Source of the DNA: Closterium sp. NIES-65
Taxonomy: Eukaryota; Streptophyta; Zygnematophyceae; Desmidiales; Closteriaceae
DNA length: 64,000 bases
Direction of reading: 5' to 3'
Assembly: GCA_948144175.1 (NCBI GenBank)
Contig: CANXME010000213.1
Span: 3,248,501-3,312,500, forward strand
Each line of letters begins with the position of its first letter. The stretch's first letter is position 1. A program made the translations under genes and the position numbers. Positions 48,678 through 60,734 of the stretch are shown here, piece after piece. The notes beneath the pieces are model-generated. The model was not told the origin of the DNA and did no database searches. It saw only the letters and a program-made list of their open reading frames with translations.

Positions 48678-51600
48678 TTACGAGAGCGCATGGACGTCGC
48701 GGAAATTTCGGCTTCGCAGATACTCGGGGAAGACAGGGTGGTTCTCAATTTTATCCAGGGGGGCCCAGTTGTCTTCTGTGGGCGTTCGGTCCTTCCAGCG
48801 AATTAGGAACTCGATCCTTCGGGCTCCCCGAGGGTCGCGGACTCGGTGGCTGAGGATTTTTTCAGGGGTGATGAGTGGTTCGGTTGGGGGACGTGTCATG
48901 CTGGCTGGGCGATTTCGTGGCAGTTGGCTCGTGGATGGGATGTAAGGGCGAAGTAGGCTGACGTGGAATGACGGGCTGACGTACCAGTCAGCAGGGAGGA
49001 GGAGGTGGGCGGTGACGGGTGTGATCATGTGGCTGATGCGAAATGGCCCACAATATCGGGGGCGAAGTTTTGGAGTGATGGGCAGGCGAAGATTCTGAGT
49101 GTCGAGTAACACGAGGTCGTCGGGCTGATAAGTAACGGGTCTGCGATGTCGATCGGCGTTACGTTTAGCGATGATGTTTGATTTTTTGATTGCTTCTGCT
49201 GCCCTGGTCCGTGCTGCTTGCAGAATCTCGGCGAACTGTTGTGCTCGTGGGACGGGGTTGTCGGGATTCGGTGTCATGGGTACTGTTGGGTCCTGTCCGT
49301 AATTCAAATAAAACGGCGACTGTTGCGTCGTGGCTGATGGTGCGTTATTGTATGCGAACTCGATGAGTGGCAGCTGCTGTTCCCACGTATTCGGGTCGTC
49401 GCACGTGGCTCGAATCAGCTGCTCCATGGTCTGATTTGTCCGTTCCGTCTGTCCGTCGGTTTCGGGGTGATAGGATGAACTGAACTGTAAGCGCGTGCCG
49501 AACTGCTGCCACAGGTTCCGCCAGAAGTTGCTGGTAAATTTCGTGTACCTGTCGCTGATGATCGACGCGGGTATCCCGTGCAGTCGTACGACGGTGGAGA
49601 TGAAGAGTCGGGCGGTTTCTTCGGCTGTGATGGATTTCCTGCATGATGCGAAATGAGCCATTTTCGTTAGTCGATCGACGACGACCAGGATCGCGTCATT
49701 CCCACTCGCCCCTGCTGGTAACCCCGTGACGAAGTCCATCGTCACCTGCTGCCAAGCACGCTCTGGAGGCGGGATGGGTTGTAATTGCCCCGCTGGTCAC
49801 TTCCTGCTTGACTTCATGAGCTGGCAAGTGGGACACGATGCCACGTGTCGTTGCACATCGGTCAACATTTCTGGCCAGTAGTAGTACCGCTGCAGCTGCT
49901 GCCGTGTTTTTTCTACCCCGAAATGTCCCGCGGTAACTCCGTCGTGTGCTTCCTGTAACAGTAGTTCCCGCAGTAGCATGTATCCCGGTACCCAGATGCG
50001 GTCGGTTCCAGTTTTTACGTAATAGACTCCTTTTGCCGCTGCGAATTGCTGTGAGTTGCCTCCTGTAAAGAACGGGTCTGTTTGATATCCGTGGGTAAAT
50101 AGGCCTGTCAGCAGTGGGCTGGTCTGGGCGAGTAGTATCGCGTGGATCTGGGCAGTGGGGCGGGTCAGTGCGTCGGCGATATTCGATGCTCCTTTTTTGT
50201 ATGTGACCGTATAGTGAAAATTCGACTCGAGGAAATCGAGCCATCGAATCTGTCGTGGGTTGAGGTGGGGCTGTGCGCGGAGGTACTGTAGAGATCGGTG
50301 GTCTGTCCGTACTGTCACGTCTGCGCCGGTCAAGTAGCAGCGCCAAACTTTGAATGCATGCACGATCACGAGCATTTCGCGGTCGTGTATCGGGTAATTT
50401 CGCTCAGGCGGATGTAGTTTGCGTGATTCGTAGGCGATGGGTTGGAGGCCGTTGCCGAAGTCCTGTAACAGTACAGCTCCGATGGCGATGTCACTTGCGT
50501 CGGTAACCACTTCGAAAGGGCGGTGGGGATCAGCGATACGTAGAACGGGTGGTGAACAGAGAACGTTTTTTAGGGCAGAGAAGGCAGCATGCTCTTTCTC
50601 CCCCCACGTAAAAGTGACCCCCTTACGCAGTAAATCAGTTAGTGGGGCTGTTAAACGTGCCATGTCGGGCACGAACCGTCGAACGTAATTAACAAACCCT
50701 AAAAAACTCTGCAGTTCCGTGATGTTCGTCGGGGGGCGCCACGCTTTTACCGTATCCAGCTTCTTTGGGTCAATCTCAACCCCAGCCTCTGAAATGACGT
50801 GACCTAAAAACTCTAGCCTATCCCTAAAAAACTCGCACTTGGAGCCCTTGGTGAGCAGCCGATGTTCCTCTAAAACCTTAAGAACTGCTTCAAGATCTGC
50901 TAAGTGTTGCTGCTTATCCCGACTGTAAACGAGGATATCGTCGAGGTAAACGATCACGCATTTATCTAAAAGTGGCCTAAACGCCTCGTTCATGGTCATC
51001 TGAAAAGTCGCAGGCGCGTTCGTCAACCCGAAGGGCATTACAGTATACTCGAATGACCCGTACCTAGTCCTAAATGCTGTTTTTGCGCAGTCCGATGGTT
51101 CTACCCGAATCTGATGGTAACCTATCTATTTTCGAAAAGACACGTGCTGTTCGTAGTTGGTCAATCAGTTCGTCGGCGCGGGGGATGGGGTATCGCGATT
51201 TGACTGTTACCCTGTTAAGCGCTCGGCAGTCGATGCACATGCGAAAACCTCCGTCTTTTTTCGGTGTGAACAGTATGGGTGCGGCGAACGGTGACGAGCT
51301 TGGTCGAATAAACTGCTTCTCTAACAGGTAATCTAACTGCTTCCTTAACTCGTCGAGCTCGGGCTGTGTCAGTCGAAATTGCCGCTGTACTGTTGGCTGT
51401 GCCCCCGGTTCTAACTCGATCCTATGGTCGTGCGCTCGCTGAGGTGGCAGTCCCTGTGGTAAATCATCCGGAAATATCCCCGGGAACCGTTTCAGTAGTG
51501 CCTGTAATTCGGTCGGTACGGCTGCTAGTAGTTTCTTTAAATCACTCTGGTGCTCGTCTTTTTCTACCACTGCGATATCCACTGCGTACACGTCAGCTCC

Positions 51601-52496
51601 AGCAGCGACAGCCCGTTTCATTGTGATGGCGTTGACCTGGACTGTCAAAGATTCGGGTGGCCGCCAGCGAGGTAGGACGACCCAGTTACCGCTACTTCGC
51701 ACTGTGCAGCTCCCCGTCGTCCAGTCGATCCGTGGGTTGTACCGTCGCAGCCAATCACGTCCCAGTAAAATGTCGTGCCCATCCAGCGTCGTTGCGAGCA
51801 TTTCCTGTGTAAACCCGAAGTTTCCCCCGCAGCGGACTTTTACTCGCTCCACTTTTTCTCGTATGGCCAATGTCAAGAATAATATATATTTCTATATATT
51901 GTTTTGTAACTGCCTGTAGTGTAGACTAGTGTAGTTATATAATGTTCTGTTTTGGTGGTGCACCTTTCATCTTGCCTATATGTACTGCTCGCTCTATAGT
52001 GAAAACCCTTGTTCTCTTTTCAATTCTCTCGACTCTACTCAAATTACTCGAACTCAACTAGCTATGGCTCCTTTAGCCTAGCTAAGATTTTGATAGCCAA
52101 TGGCGTGCCGTCGACTAAGCGTGCATCTATCTCAGGTAAACATCGGTTAAGTATTAACTGTAATTTCCGTGCGGTTGCAGTATTAACTAAGCTGTGACTT
52201 GCTCCTCCGTCAATGAAGATTTTCACTGCTGCTCCCTGTATTTTCCCGTAGATCAGTACCGGGCAATCCGTCGCTGTACCCTCCTTATTCATCCGAGCCC
52301 GATCGATGGCGTGAATCGGTACTGTGACTCGGTGAGGGTCGGTGTGGTTGGGCAAGCAGGCAGTCTCGTCAGTAGTTGGCCCAACTTCTACTGACTGCTG
52401 TCGTTTCCCTGCCTCTGAGACTCCCTCCCCTGCTCTGCTCCTCGACGCCTCAGCTCCTCTGGACATTCGCTCTTGCGATGGCCCGGCCGGTTGCAA
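48678..52496 (-). pseudogene. Gypsy E pol (protease to chromodomain), broken
   Basis: Protease: IYGKIQGAAVKIFIDGGASH (near 52240). [22 protein letters not shown], then an 8-bp deletion just after FSKID (51120) shifts frame; it resumes with MPFGLTNAPATFQMTM and VIVYLDDILVYSRD. RNase H: VVTDASDIAIGAVLLQD. Integrase zinc region: HFGVEKTRQQLQRYYYWPEM, SCPTCQLMKSSRK then a TGA (49797). Core: MDFVTGLPAGASGND, IISDRYTKF, HPETDGQTERTNQTME. The C-terminus has a chromodomain (RIEFLIRWKDRTPTEDNW). An inserted 220-bp element splits the protease-RT segment. Protease is in the -1 frame relative to gag. Confidence 0.9.
51871..52095. mobile_element. ~225-bp insertion in gypsy E, probable solo LTR
   Basis: The matching site in gypsy F is uninterrupted. 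The insert starts TGTCAAGAATAATATATA and ends GATTTTGATA, with the host bases GCCAA repeated on both sides (51866-51870 and 52096-52100). The start and the internal gcctgtagtgtag resemble the LTR of copia D (TGTCAAATG…gcctgtagtgag), suggesting a solo LTR of that family. The end lacks a clean CA, so this remains tentative. Confidence 0.55.
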
Positions 52497-53566
52497 GCAA
52501 AGCAGCGCCCTCTAAATGGCGTGGCAGCTGCATTCGTTGCGACGGCATGTACAGTGGCGTGCTCGATCGGTCCCCGAGGGCGATGTCCGAAATAGGACCC
52601 CGGTCTCGGTCGGCGTAGGATATCGATTTTCTCGGCGAGCGCGAGGATTTCGTTGAAATTCGATAGCCCGCGTAGCATTATCTCGTGCGATATGTCCGGC
52701 TTCAGCCCTCCGACGTAACGGTCCACCCGCTCCGCCTCGTGCATGTAGCCGACCTGTTCGCAAAGTGCGAGAAAACCGCTGGTGTAGTCTTGAACCGACC
52801 CGAGCTGGCGCCAAGTGCGCAGTTTCTGACGCGCCGAAATCGAAGCCGCGATCGGCTCAAAACGCGCCCGAAGCCCTGCGCACCACGCATCCCACGTGCT
52901 GTATTGGGCTGTTTCGCAGAACGAACTCCAGGTGACAGCTGGACCCGAGGGCCCTTCCTCGTGCGACGGTGGCTCGTAGGCGCGTGGCGACGTCACGATG
53001 ACTCGCCACCAGTCCATGGCGGGGCCCCTGAGTAGTGAAACCGCATACCGAATCTTGGCGGCGTCCGACTCGACGTAGTTGGCGTCGAAAAACACATTCA
53101 TCGTGAAGACCCACGATTGAACTGTCGGGCCGCCGCGTTGGCTTGGGTCGAAGCAGGGCGGGCGTTGCGGCTTGAGTGGCATTGGGGCCATCATGGCGTT
53201 TTCACCACTTGTCGCCGCAAACTCCACGTGCCGACGGGCTTCTCGGGGCTCCCGTGGGCTTAGCGTGCTCCTGTTCCCTCCCATGCCGGGCATTGGTTGG
53301 GCTGCGCCGTCACTGGCTGCGCCTGAGCGCTGTCCCGTGCTGTTGTGTTGCGTTGGTGTGCCGGATGAGATGACAATCGGCTCCTCCGAATGTACAGAAA
53401 CATTGGTTGGTGCGTGGGATGTTGTCGGAGCATTCACCGTTGACTGTTGACGGGCGGAGTCACGTTCCGCCGTGAGCGTCGCGATTTCAAGCGCCGAATC
53501 CTCCAATTGTCGCACGAGACGATCGAGTTGCTCCTGCGTCAACGTGGCGAGATTGAGGTCGGCCAT
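52388..53566 (-). CDS. Gypsy E Gag
   Basis: The intact frame starts at MADLNLATLTQEQLDRLVRQ. It contains the capsid region (WVFTMNVFFDANYVES, MDWWRVIVTSPRAYEP, RQKLRTWRQLGSVQDYTSGF) and a zinc knuckle CFACNRPGHRKSEC near the C-terminus, and ends in SSQ. The frame upstream is also open to 53632, but MADL matches the start in F. Protease lies in an overlapping -1 frame, as in F, so -1 frameshifting is the likely route to pol. Confidence 0.88.
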   Translation of the reverse strand: MADLNLATLTQEQLDRLVRQLEDSALEIATLTAERDSARQQSTVNAPTTSHAPTNVSVHSEEPIVISSGTPTQHNSTGQRSGAASDGAAQPMPGMGGNRSTLSPREPREARRHVEFAATSGENAMMAPMPLKPQRPPCFDPSQRGGPTVQSWVFTMNVFFDANYVESDAAKIRYAVSLLRGPAMDWWRVIVTSPRAYEPPSHEEGPSGPAVTWSSFCETAQYSTWDAWCAGLRARFEPIAASISARQKLRTWRQLGSVQDYTSGFLALCEQVGYMHEAERVDRYVGGLKPDISHEIMLRGLSNFNEILALAEKIDILRRPRPGSYFGHRPRGPIEHATVHAVATNAAATPFRGRCFACNRPGHRKSECPEELRRRGAEQGRESQRQGNDSSQ

Positions 53567-54083
53567 GGCGGGGGTGTCGGGCAAGCTCAGCGAGAGCCTC
53601 GGTCGTGGCCGTGCGTGCTTGCGAGAGAGCACTACGAGCGGCGGTGCTGTGTCGCTGAGAGACGTCTACCCCCCCCAAAAAATTGAGATAGTGGGAAGCG
53701 AAGGTGTGGATGCGGTCCGAGATGAGATCGTAGGCTCTGATTACCAAGTGTTACGAGTGCAATTGAGTGAACGAACGAGAATTGCACTATCGAAGCAAAA
53801 GTACAATGAGCGAAGGCATGAGCGAAGGATTATATAGCGAAACAATAGTGGTAACGGTAATGGACTGTGGTTGTCGCGCGACGAGCCTGGGACTGAGGTT
53901 GGGAAAGTGTCGAAGCGTAGGCCCGGAGCGCGGGTTACCAGCCGAGCCGTGAGGTCGGGATGCGATGTGCGAAAAGGGCGGGATAATGAATGATGCGATG
54001 GTCGCGAGTGGTAACGGTGCTGACTGAGGTGCTACAGTGACGTACGCGTTGAGCAGGGACGCGAAGTAAGGAAAAGGGAATTT

Positions 54084-54100
54084 CGCGTCCTTACTTCGCG
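54084..54100. other. Head-to-head junction of gypsy E and F
   Basis: 17 bp (cgcgtccttacttcgcg) lie between the truncated 5' ends of two inverted LTRs. The junction bases are themselves LTR-like (ccttacttcgcg). With the flanking LTR arms they form a central palindrome of about 60 bp (gggaattt…ttccc and gcgaagtaagg…ccttacttcgc), inside a multi-kilobase inverted repeat. No target duplication separates the two elements. Confidence 0.85.
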
Positions 54101-54604
54101 TTCCCTTTTCCTTACTTCGCGTCCCTGCTCAACGCGTACGTCACTGTAGCACCTCAGTCAGCACTGTTACCACTCGCGACCATCGCATCATTCATTATCC
54201 CGCCCTTTTCGCACATCGCATCCCGACCTCACGGCTCGGCTAGTAACCCGCGCTCCGGACCTACGCTTCGACACTTTCCCAACCTCAGTCCCAGGCTCGT
54301 CGCGCAACCATTACCGTTACCACTGTAGTTTCGCTATATAATGTTCGCTCATGCCTTCGCTCATTTGTATTTCTTGCTTCGATAGTGCAATTCTCGTTCG
54401 TTCACTCAATTGCACTCGTAACACTTGGTATTCAGAGCCTACGATCTCATTTCGGACCGCATCCACACCTTCGCTTCCCACTATCTCAATTTTTGGGGGG
54501 GGTAGACGTCTCTCAGCGACACAGCACCGCCGCTCGTAGTGCTCTCTCGAAAGCACGCACGGCCACGACCGAGGCTCTCGCTGAGCTTGCCCGACACCCC
54601 CGCC

Positions 54605-55783
54605 ATGGCCGATTTCAATCTCGCCACGTTGACGTAGGAGCAACTCGATCGTCTCGTGCGTCAATTGGAGGATTCGGCGCTCGAAATCGCGACTCTCACG
54701 GCGGAACGTGACTCCGCCCGTCAACAATCAACGGTGAACGTACCGACGACATCACACGCACCAACCAATGCATCTGCACATTCGGAGGAGCCCATCGTCA
54801 TCTCATCCGGCACACCAACGCAACACAACAGCACGGGACAGCGCTCAGGCGCAGCCAGTGACGGCGCAACCCAACCGATGCCCGGCATGGGAGGGAACAG
54901 GAGCGCATTAAGCCCACGGGAGCCCCGAGAAGCCCGTCGGCACGTGGAGTTTGCGGCGACAAGTGGCGAGAACGCCATGATGGCCCCAATGCCACTCAAG
55001 CCGCAACGCCCGCCCTGCTTTGACCCAAGCCAACGCGGCGGCCCGACAGTTCAATCGTGGGTCTTCACGATGAATGTGTTTTTCGACGCCAACTACGTCG
55101 AGTCGGACGCCGCCAAGATCCGGTATGCGGTTTCACTACTCAGGGGCCCCGCCATGGACTGGTGGCGAGTCATTGTGACGTCGCCGCGCGCCTACGAGCC
55201 ACCGTCGCACGAGGAAGGGCCCTCGGGTCCAGCTGTTACCTGGAGTTCGTTCTGCGAAACCGCCCAATACAGCACGTGGGATGCGTGGTGCGCAGGACTT
55301 CGGGCGCGCTTTGAGCCGATCGCGTCCTCGATTTCGGCGCATCAGAAACTGCGCACTTGGCGCCAGCTCGGGTCAGTTCAAGACTACACCAGCGGGTTTC
55401 TCGCACTTTGCGAACAGGTCGGCTACATGCACGAGGCGGAGCGGGTGGACCGTTACGTCGGAGGACTGAAGCCGGACATCTCGCACGAGATAATGCTACG
55501 CGGGCTCTCGAATTTCAACGAGATCCTCGCGCTCGCCGAGAAAATCGATATCCTACGCCGACCGAGACCGGGGTCCTATTACGGACATCGTCCTCGGGGA
55601 CCGACCGAGCACGCCACTGTACATGCCGTCGCAGCGAATGCAGCTGCCGCGCCGTTTAGAGGGCGCTGCTTTGCTTGCAACCGGCCGGGCCATCGCAAGA
55701 GCGAATGTCCAGAGGAGCTGAGGCGTCGAGGAGCAGAGCAGGGGAGGGAGTCTCAGAGGCAGGGAAACGCCAGCAGTCAGTAG
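54605..55783 (+). pseudogene. Gypsy F gag with an early stop
   Basis: It starts MADFNLATLT, then TAG where E has CAG (Q11). After that the frame is open from 54656 to 55783 with the same capsid segments and zinc knuckle CFACNRPGHRKSEC. One C-to-T change thus inactivates it, unless translation restarts at the ATG further on. Confidence 0.85.
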
Positions 55784-57924
55784 AAGTTGGGCCAACTACT
55801 GACGAGACTGCCTGCTCGCCCAACCACACCGACCCTCACCGAGTCACAGTACCGATTCACGCCATCGATCGGGCTTGGATGAATAAGGAGGGTACAGCGA
55901 CGGATCGCCCAGTACTGATCTACGGGAAAATACAGGGAGCAGCAGTGAAGATCTTCATTGACGGAGGAGCAAGCCACAGCTTAGTTAATACCGCAACCGC
56001 ACGAAAATTACAGTTAACGCTTAACCGATGTTTACCTGAGATAGATGCACGCTTAGTCGACGGCACGCCCCTGGCCATACGGGAGAAGGTGGAGCGCGTA
56101 AAAGTCCGCTGCGGGGGGAACTTCGGGTTTACACAGGAAATGCTCGCGACGACACTGGATGGGCACGACATTTTATAGGGACGCGATTGGCTGCGACGGT
56201 ACAATCCACGGATCGACTGGACGACGGGGAGCTGCACAGTGCGAAGTAGTGGTAACTGGCTCGTTCTACCTCGCTGGCAGCCACCCGAATCTTCGACGGT
56301 CCAGGTCAACGCCATCACGATGAAACGGGCTGTCGCTGCTGGAGCTGACGTGTACGCAGTGGATATCGTACTCGTAGAAAAAGATGAGCAGCCGAGTGAT
56401 TTGGAGAAACTGCTGGCAGCTGTACCGACTGAACTACAGGTACTACTGAAACGGTTCCCGGGGATATTTCCGGATGATTTACCACAGGGACTGCCACCTC
56501 AGCGGGCGCACGATCATAGGATCGAGTTAGAACCGGGGGCACAGCCAACTGTACAGCGGCAATTTCGGCTGACACAGCCCGAGTTCGACGAGTTAAGAAA
56601 GCAGTTAGATTACCTGTTAGAGAAGCAGTTTATTCGACCGAGCTCGTCACCGTTCGCCGCACCGATACTGTTCACACCGAAAAAAGACGGAGGGTTCCGT
56701 ATGTGCATCGACTACCGAGCGCTTAACCGGGTAACAATCAAATCGCGATACCCCATCCCCCGCGCCGACGAACTGATCGACCAACTACGAACAGCACGAG
56801 TCTTTTCGAAAATAGATTTACGGGGAGGTTACCATCAGATTCGGGTCGAACCATCGGACTGCGCCAAAACAGCATTTAGGACTAGGTACGGATCATTCGA
56901 GTATACAGTAATGCCATTCGGGCTGACGAACGCGCCTGCGACATTTCAGATGACCATGCACGAGGCGTTTCGACCACTTTTAGATAAATGCGTGATAGTT
57001 TACCTGGACGATATTCTAGTTTACAGCCGGGATAAGCAGCAACACTTAGTGGATCTTGAAGCAGTTTTTAAGGTTTTGGAGGAACATCGGCTACTCACCA
57101 AGGGCTCCAAGTGCGAGTTTTTTCGGGACAGGCTAGAGTTTTTGGGTCACGTCATTTCGGAGGCTGGGGTAGAGATTGACCCAAAGAAGCTGGATACAGT
57201 AAAAGCGTGGCGCCCCCCGACGAACATCACGGAACTGCAGAGTTTTTTAGGTTTTGTTAATTACGTTCGACGGTTCGTGCCCGACATGGCACGTTTAACA
57301 GCCCCACTCACTGATTTACTGCGTAAGGGGGTCGCTTTTACGTGGGGGGAGAAAGAGCATGCTGCCTTCTCTGCCCTGAAAAACGTTCTCTGTTCACCAC
57401 CCGTTCTACGCATCGCTGATCCCCACCGCCCTTTCGAAGTGGTTACCGACGCAAGTGACATCGCCATCGGAGCTGTACTGTTACAGGACTTCGGCGACGG
57501 CCTCCAACCCATCGCCTACGAATCACGCAAACTACATCCGCCTGAGCGAAATTACCCGATACACGAACGCGAAATGCTCGCGATCGTGCACGCATTCAAA
57601 GTGTGGCGCTGCTACTTGACCGGCGCAGACGTGACAGTACGGACAGACCATCGATCTCTACAGTACCTCCGCGCACAGCCCCACCTCAACCCAAGACAGA
57701 TTCGATGGCTCGATTTCCTCGAGTCGAATTTTCACTATATCACATACAAAAAGGGAGCCTCGAATATCGCCGACGCACTGACCCGCCCCACTGCCCAGAT
57801 CCACGCGATACTACTCGCCCAGACCAGCCCGCTACTGACAGGCCTATTTACCCACGGATATCAAACAGACCCGTTCTTTACAGGAGGCAACTCACAGCAA
57901 TTCGCAGCGGCAAAAGGAGTCTAT
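55675..57924 (+). pseudogene. Gypsy F protease, RT and RNase H, incomplete
   Basis: Protease (KIFIDGGASHSLVNTATA) is open in the -1 frame overlapping gag by at least 100 bp, and ends at a TAG (56176-56178) where E has a Leu codon ([11 protein letters not shown]). The same frame goes on into RT from 56239: [48 protein letters not shown]. RNase H follows: VVTDASDIAIGAVLLQD, then VWRCYLTGADVTVRTDHRSL. F keeps the LRGGYHQ segment that E has partly lost. It ends in FAAAKGVY where copia D begins. Confidence 0.9.
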
Positions 57925-58034
57925 TGTCAAATGTTGTAGCCTGTAGTGAGGTTTGTCTTAGGGGGTACAGAAGTTAGGGTTTGTTATATGTACCCCAACC
58001 AACATCAATGGAACATCCATTCCTCATTCTGACA
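57925..58034 (+). repeat. 5' LTR of copia D
   Basis: 110 bp, short for a copia LTR. It shares TGTCAAA, tgtagcctgtag and a gggggtaca segment with the LTRs of B and C. Confidence 0.88.
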
Positions 58035-58139
58035 TGGTATCAGCTAGGTTAGGATCCTGTGGGATCCCGTTCCTCCGTTCTCCGTTCGTACCTCCCGAGC
58101 CTGACCCTACCTCTCGTTCGTACCAGTTCCGTTGTTACC

Positions 58140-58740
58140 GCGCCTAGTACCGAGCCTAGCGCCCTTTCCCCCCGTCGCTTAGCGCCCTTTCTCCCCGTTA
58201 CCTAGCGCCCTTTCCCCCCCCCCCCCCCCCCTAGTCGCGTCGCCCTGTCCCGTCGCGTCGCGCCCTTCCCCCCCGTCGCGTCGCGCCCTTTCCCCCCGTC
58301 GCGTTGCGCCCGTTCCCCCCGTCGCGTCGTGCCCGCCCGTTCCCCCCCCGTCGCGTCGTGCCCGCCCGTTCCCCCCCGTCGCGTCGTGCCCGCCCGTTCC
58401 CCCCCGTCCCGTCGCCCTGTCCCGTCGCGTCGCCCTGCCCCGTCGCGTCGCCCTGCCCCGTCCCGTCGCCCTGTCCCGTCCCATCGCCCTGCCCCGTCGC
58501 GTCGCCCTGCCCCGTCGCGTCGCTCCCGCCCTTTCTCCCGTCCCGTCGCCCTGCCCTACGCCCTAGCCCGTCGCCCTACCCTAAGCCCTGCCCCGTCGCC
58601 CTTCCCTCCGCCCTGGCCCGTCGCCCTTCCCTACGCCCTGGCCCGTCGCCCTACCCTAAGCCCTGGCCCGTTGCCCTACCCTACGCCCTGGCCGGTTGCC
58701 CTACCCTACGCCCTGGCCCGTCGCCCTAGCTCGCTCGTCC
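58140..58740 (+). repeat. C-rich minisatellite leader of copia D
   Basis: It consists of tagcgccctttccccccgtc-type units near 58150-58330, cgtcgcgtcgccctgccc units near 58400-58530 and cgccctggcccgtcgcccta units to 58730. It is almost free of A on this strand. It is the counterpart of the leaders of B and C. The Pro/Arg/Ser-rich ORFs in it are artefacts. Confidence 0.85.
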
Positions 58741-58803
58741 GCTGCGACTGAGTCCTCTTCCTCCCGGTTGTTACTCGCCTGTTCGTTTGCGTTAGTTCTC
58801 ACT

Positions 58804-60701
58804 ATGGCGACTCCGCGAGTTCTTCGTTTCGACGCTGACGGTAGACCCCTTGACTTTTCCGTCTGGCTTCTTCGCGCTCGCCGTCTGTTAGAGAGTCAGG
58901 TCCAGGGGGGCGAGACCCTCTGGTCGCACGCTACTGGTGACCTCCCCGAGCCCCCCGAGCCTACAGCTTTAGGCCCTGCCCCTGACGACACTACTACGGC
59001 TCGCTTTGCCCGTCAGCGCGCTGACCGGACGGCTTGGACGTCGCGTGACGCTGCGGCCTGCATCGCACTCAGCAGCCTCCTCCCTGAGTCCGAGGAGGTC
59101 CACTTTACTCAGGTTCGCACCGCTGCTGCGTACCTCACTGCGATTAAGGCCCGCTACTCTACTCCCGCTACTGTCTCTCTTGGCCGTCTTTTCCTCCCGT
59201 TCCTGTTTCCTGATCTCGCCTCGTTTGAGCGCTCTGCTGACTTGATCGCTCACCTCCGCTCGCTCGACGCTAGTTACCGCGCTGCTTGCACTGAGGCACA
59301 GCTTGCACTGCTTCCTCCCCCCATGGCGATTACTGTCTATTTCATCGCCACTAGCCTCCCTGACCGCCTAGCCTCCGTTCGTGACGCGCTTCTGCTGAAG
59401 CACCCTAGTGAGCTGACTATCGAGGTCCTTGAGTCTGCACTCAAGGACGTCGAGAGCAACCTTCGTTCGGTAGCTGCCGCCTCTGGTACTGTGTCCCCCC
59501 CACTCTTCCACGGGTGCACAGTCCCGCAGTTACCCACCTTCACTGCCTCTCTTGCCACTGCCGCTACTGACGCGACTGCGGCTGCTGTTACGACTGCGTC
59601 GCGGTCCCGCGGCAGGGGGGGCAAGAAAGGTGGTTCTGGTGGAGGTGGAGGCGGAGGTAGCGGAGGTAGTGGGGGTGCTGTTGCGACTGGCGGTGGTGGG
59701 AGTGCAGCGTCTGGAGAGACCCCTCGTGCAGCGGCTGGTGACTCCACTGCACCTGCTGGTGGCGGCGACCCCCGAGCTCGTCAGTCGCCTCCTGTACTGC
59801 CGGCCCCGCTAGGTGGAGCAGCGGCGTGGTACCAGGCTCAGCGACAGCAGCACCTTCAGCAGCAGCAACGTCAGCAGCTGGCTCCGGGGTCGGGGCTGCG
59901 TCAGCCCCAGCGCGGTACTGCTTACCCTCCCTGCCCCTACCAGGTTCTGTCAGGTCCTCGTCGGGGCCACCCTTGTGGCCGCTTTCACCCCCCTGGTCAG
60001 TGCTTTGCTCAGCTCACTGACACGGTCCGGTTGGCCTACGGGGTTGGCGGTCCTGCTCCTGACTGGCTTCCTCTGGTTCAGCGCTACGGCTCCGCTCTGT
60101 GGGGCATGTCTGCTGAGCAGTTAGTTGATCTGATTAGTGCTCCTCATGCTATGTATGCTGTTGTTGACTCTAGTGTTTCTGACTCTGTTTACTCTGGTGT
60201 TGTTAGCTTAGGTGCTAGTCTTGCTCAATTGCCTGTTGCTAGTGTAGGTTCTTGTGTAGACTCTAGACCAGCGACTACCTCAGAGGACGCTTCGCTGTCG
60301 TTCACGCTGGACTCTGGAGCCTCCCACTGCTTCTTCCGGGACAGCACGACACTTACACCACTTCCTGCGCCTGTTTCTGTTGCGTTGGCTGATCCCACTA
60401 CGGGACCAGTCACTGCACGTCACACTACCACTTTACCGTGTCCTGCTGCTCCCTCCGGGTCTCTCACTGTGTTTCACGTCCCCTCGTTCTCCCGGAACTT
60501 GGTGGGCGTGCGACCCCTTGTGAGTCAGCACGTGGGTGTGTGGTTTGAGCCTTCTGGAGAGACTGCGGTGTGTGTTGACGGAGACTCTTACCAGCCTCTT
60601 GCTACCTTTACTGCTGAGCCGGGCTCGGGTCTCTACACTCTTCACACTGGCCCGCGTGCGCCGCAGCAGCAGTCGCAGCAGCAGCAGCAGCAGCCGCAGC
60701 C

Positions 60702-60734
<33 letters not shown>

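Larger units (their letters stand above)
48315..54083 (-). mobile_element. Gypsy chromovirus E
   Basis: LTRs at 48315-48650 (3', 336 bp, TGTAAGG…GTAACA on the minus strand) and 53748-54083 (5', missing its first ~7 bases). On the minus strand the primer region cttggtaatcagagcc follows the 5' LTR and a purine tract GGGGAGGGGGGTAG precedes the 3' LTR. Gene order gag, protease, RT, RNase H, integrase, chromodomain identifies a Ty3/gypsy chromovirus. It is damaged by an 8-bp deletion in RT, a stop in integrase and a small inserted element. Confidence 0.92.
54101..57924 (+). mobile_element. Gypsy chromovirus F, 5' part (cut by copia D)
   Basis: 5' LTR 54101-54423 lacks its first ~10 bases and has a ~13-bp internal deletion relative to E. 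The primer region cttggtattcagagcc follows. The coding region is close to E throughout (E is its inverted copy), but the two differ at many single sites, so they are not a recent perfect duplication. Copia D interrupts it at 57924, in the segment between RNase H and integrase; the rest must lie beyond the window. Confidence 0.9.

Noticed and set aside
49480-49745. Loss of a catalytic residue in gypsy E integrase (SDRYTKF)
   Set aside because: Related elements usually read SDRD or SDRG here; the catalytic Asp is the one before Arg, which is kept. The Tyr change may still reduce function but is not a clear knock-out.
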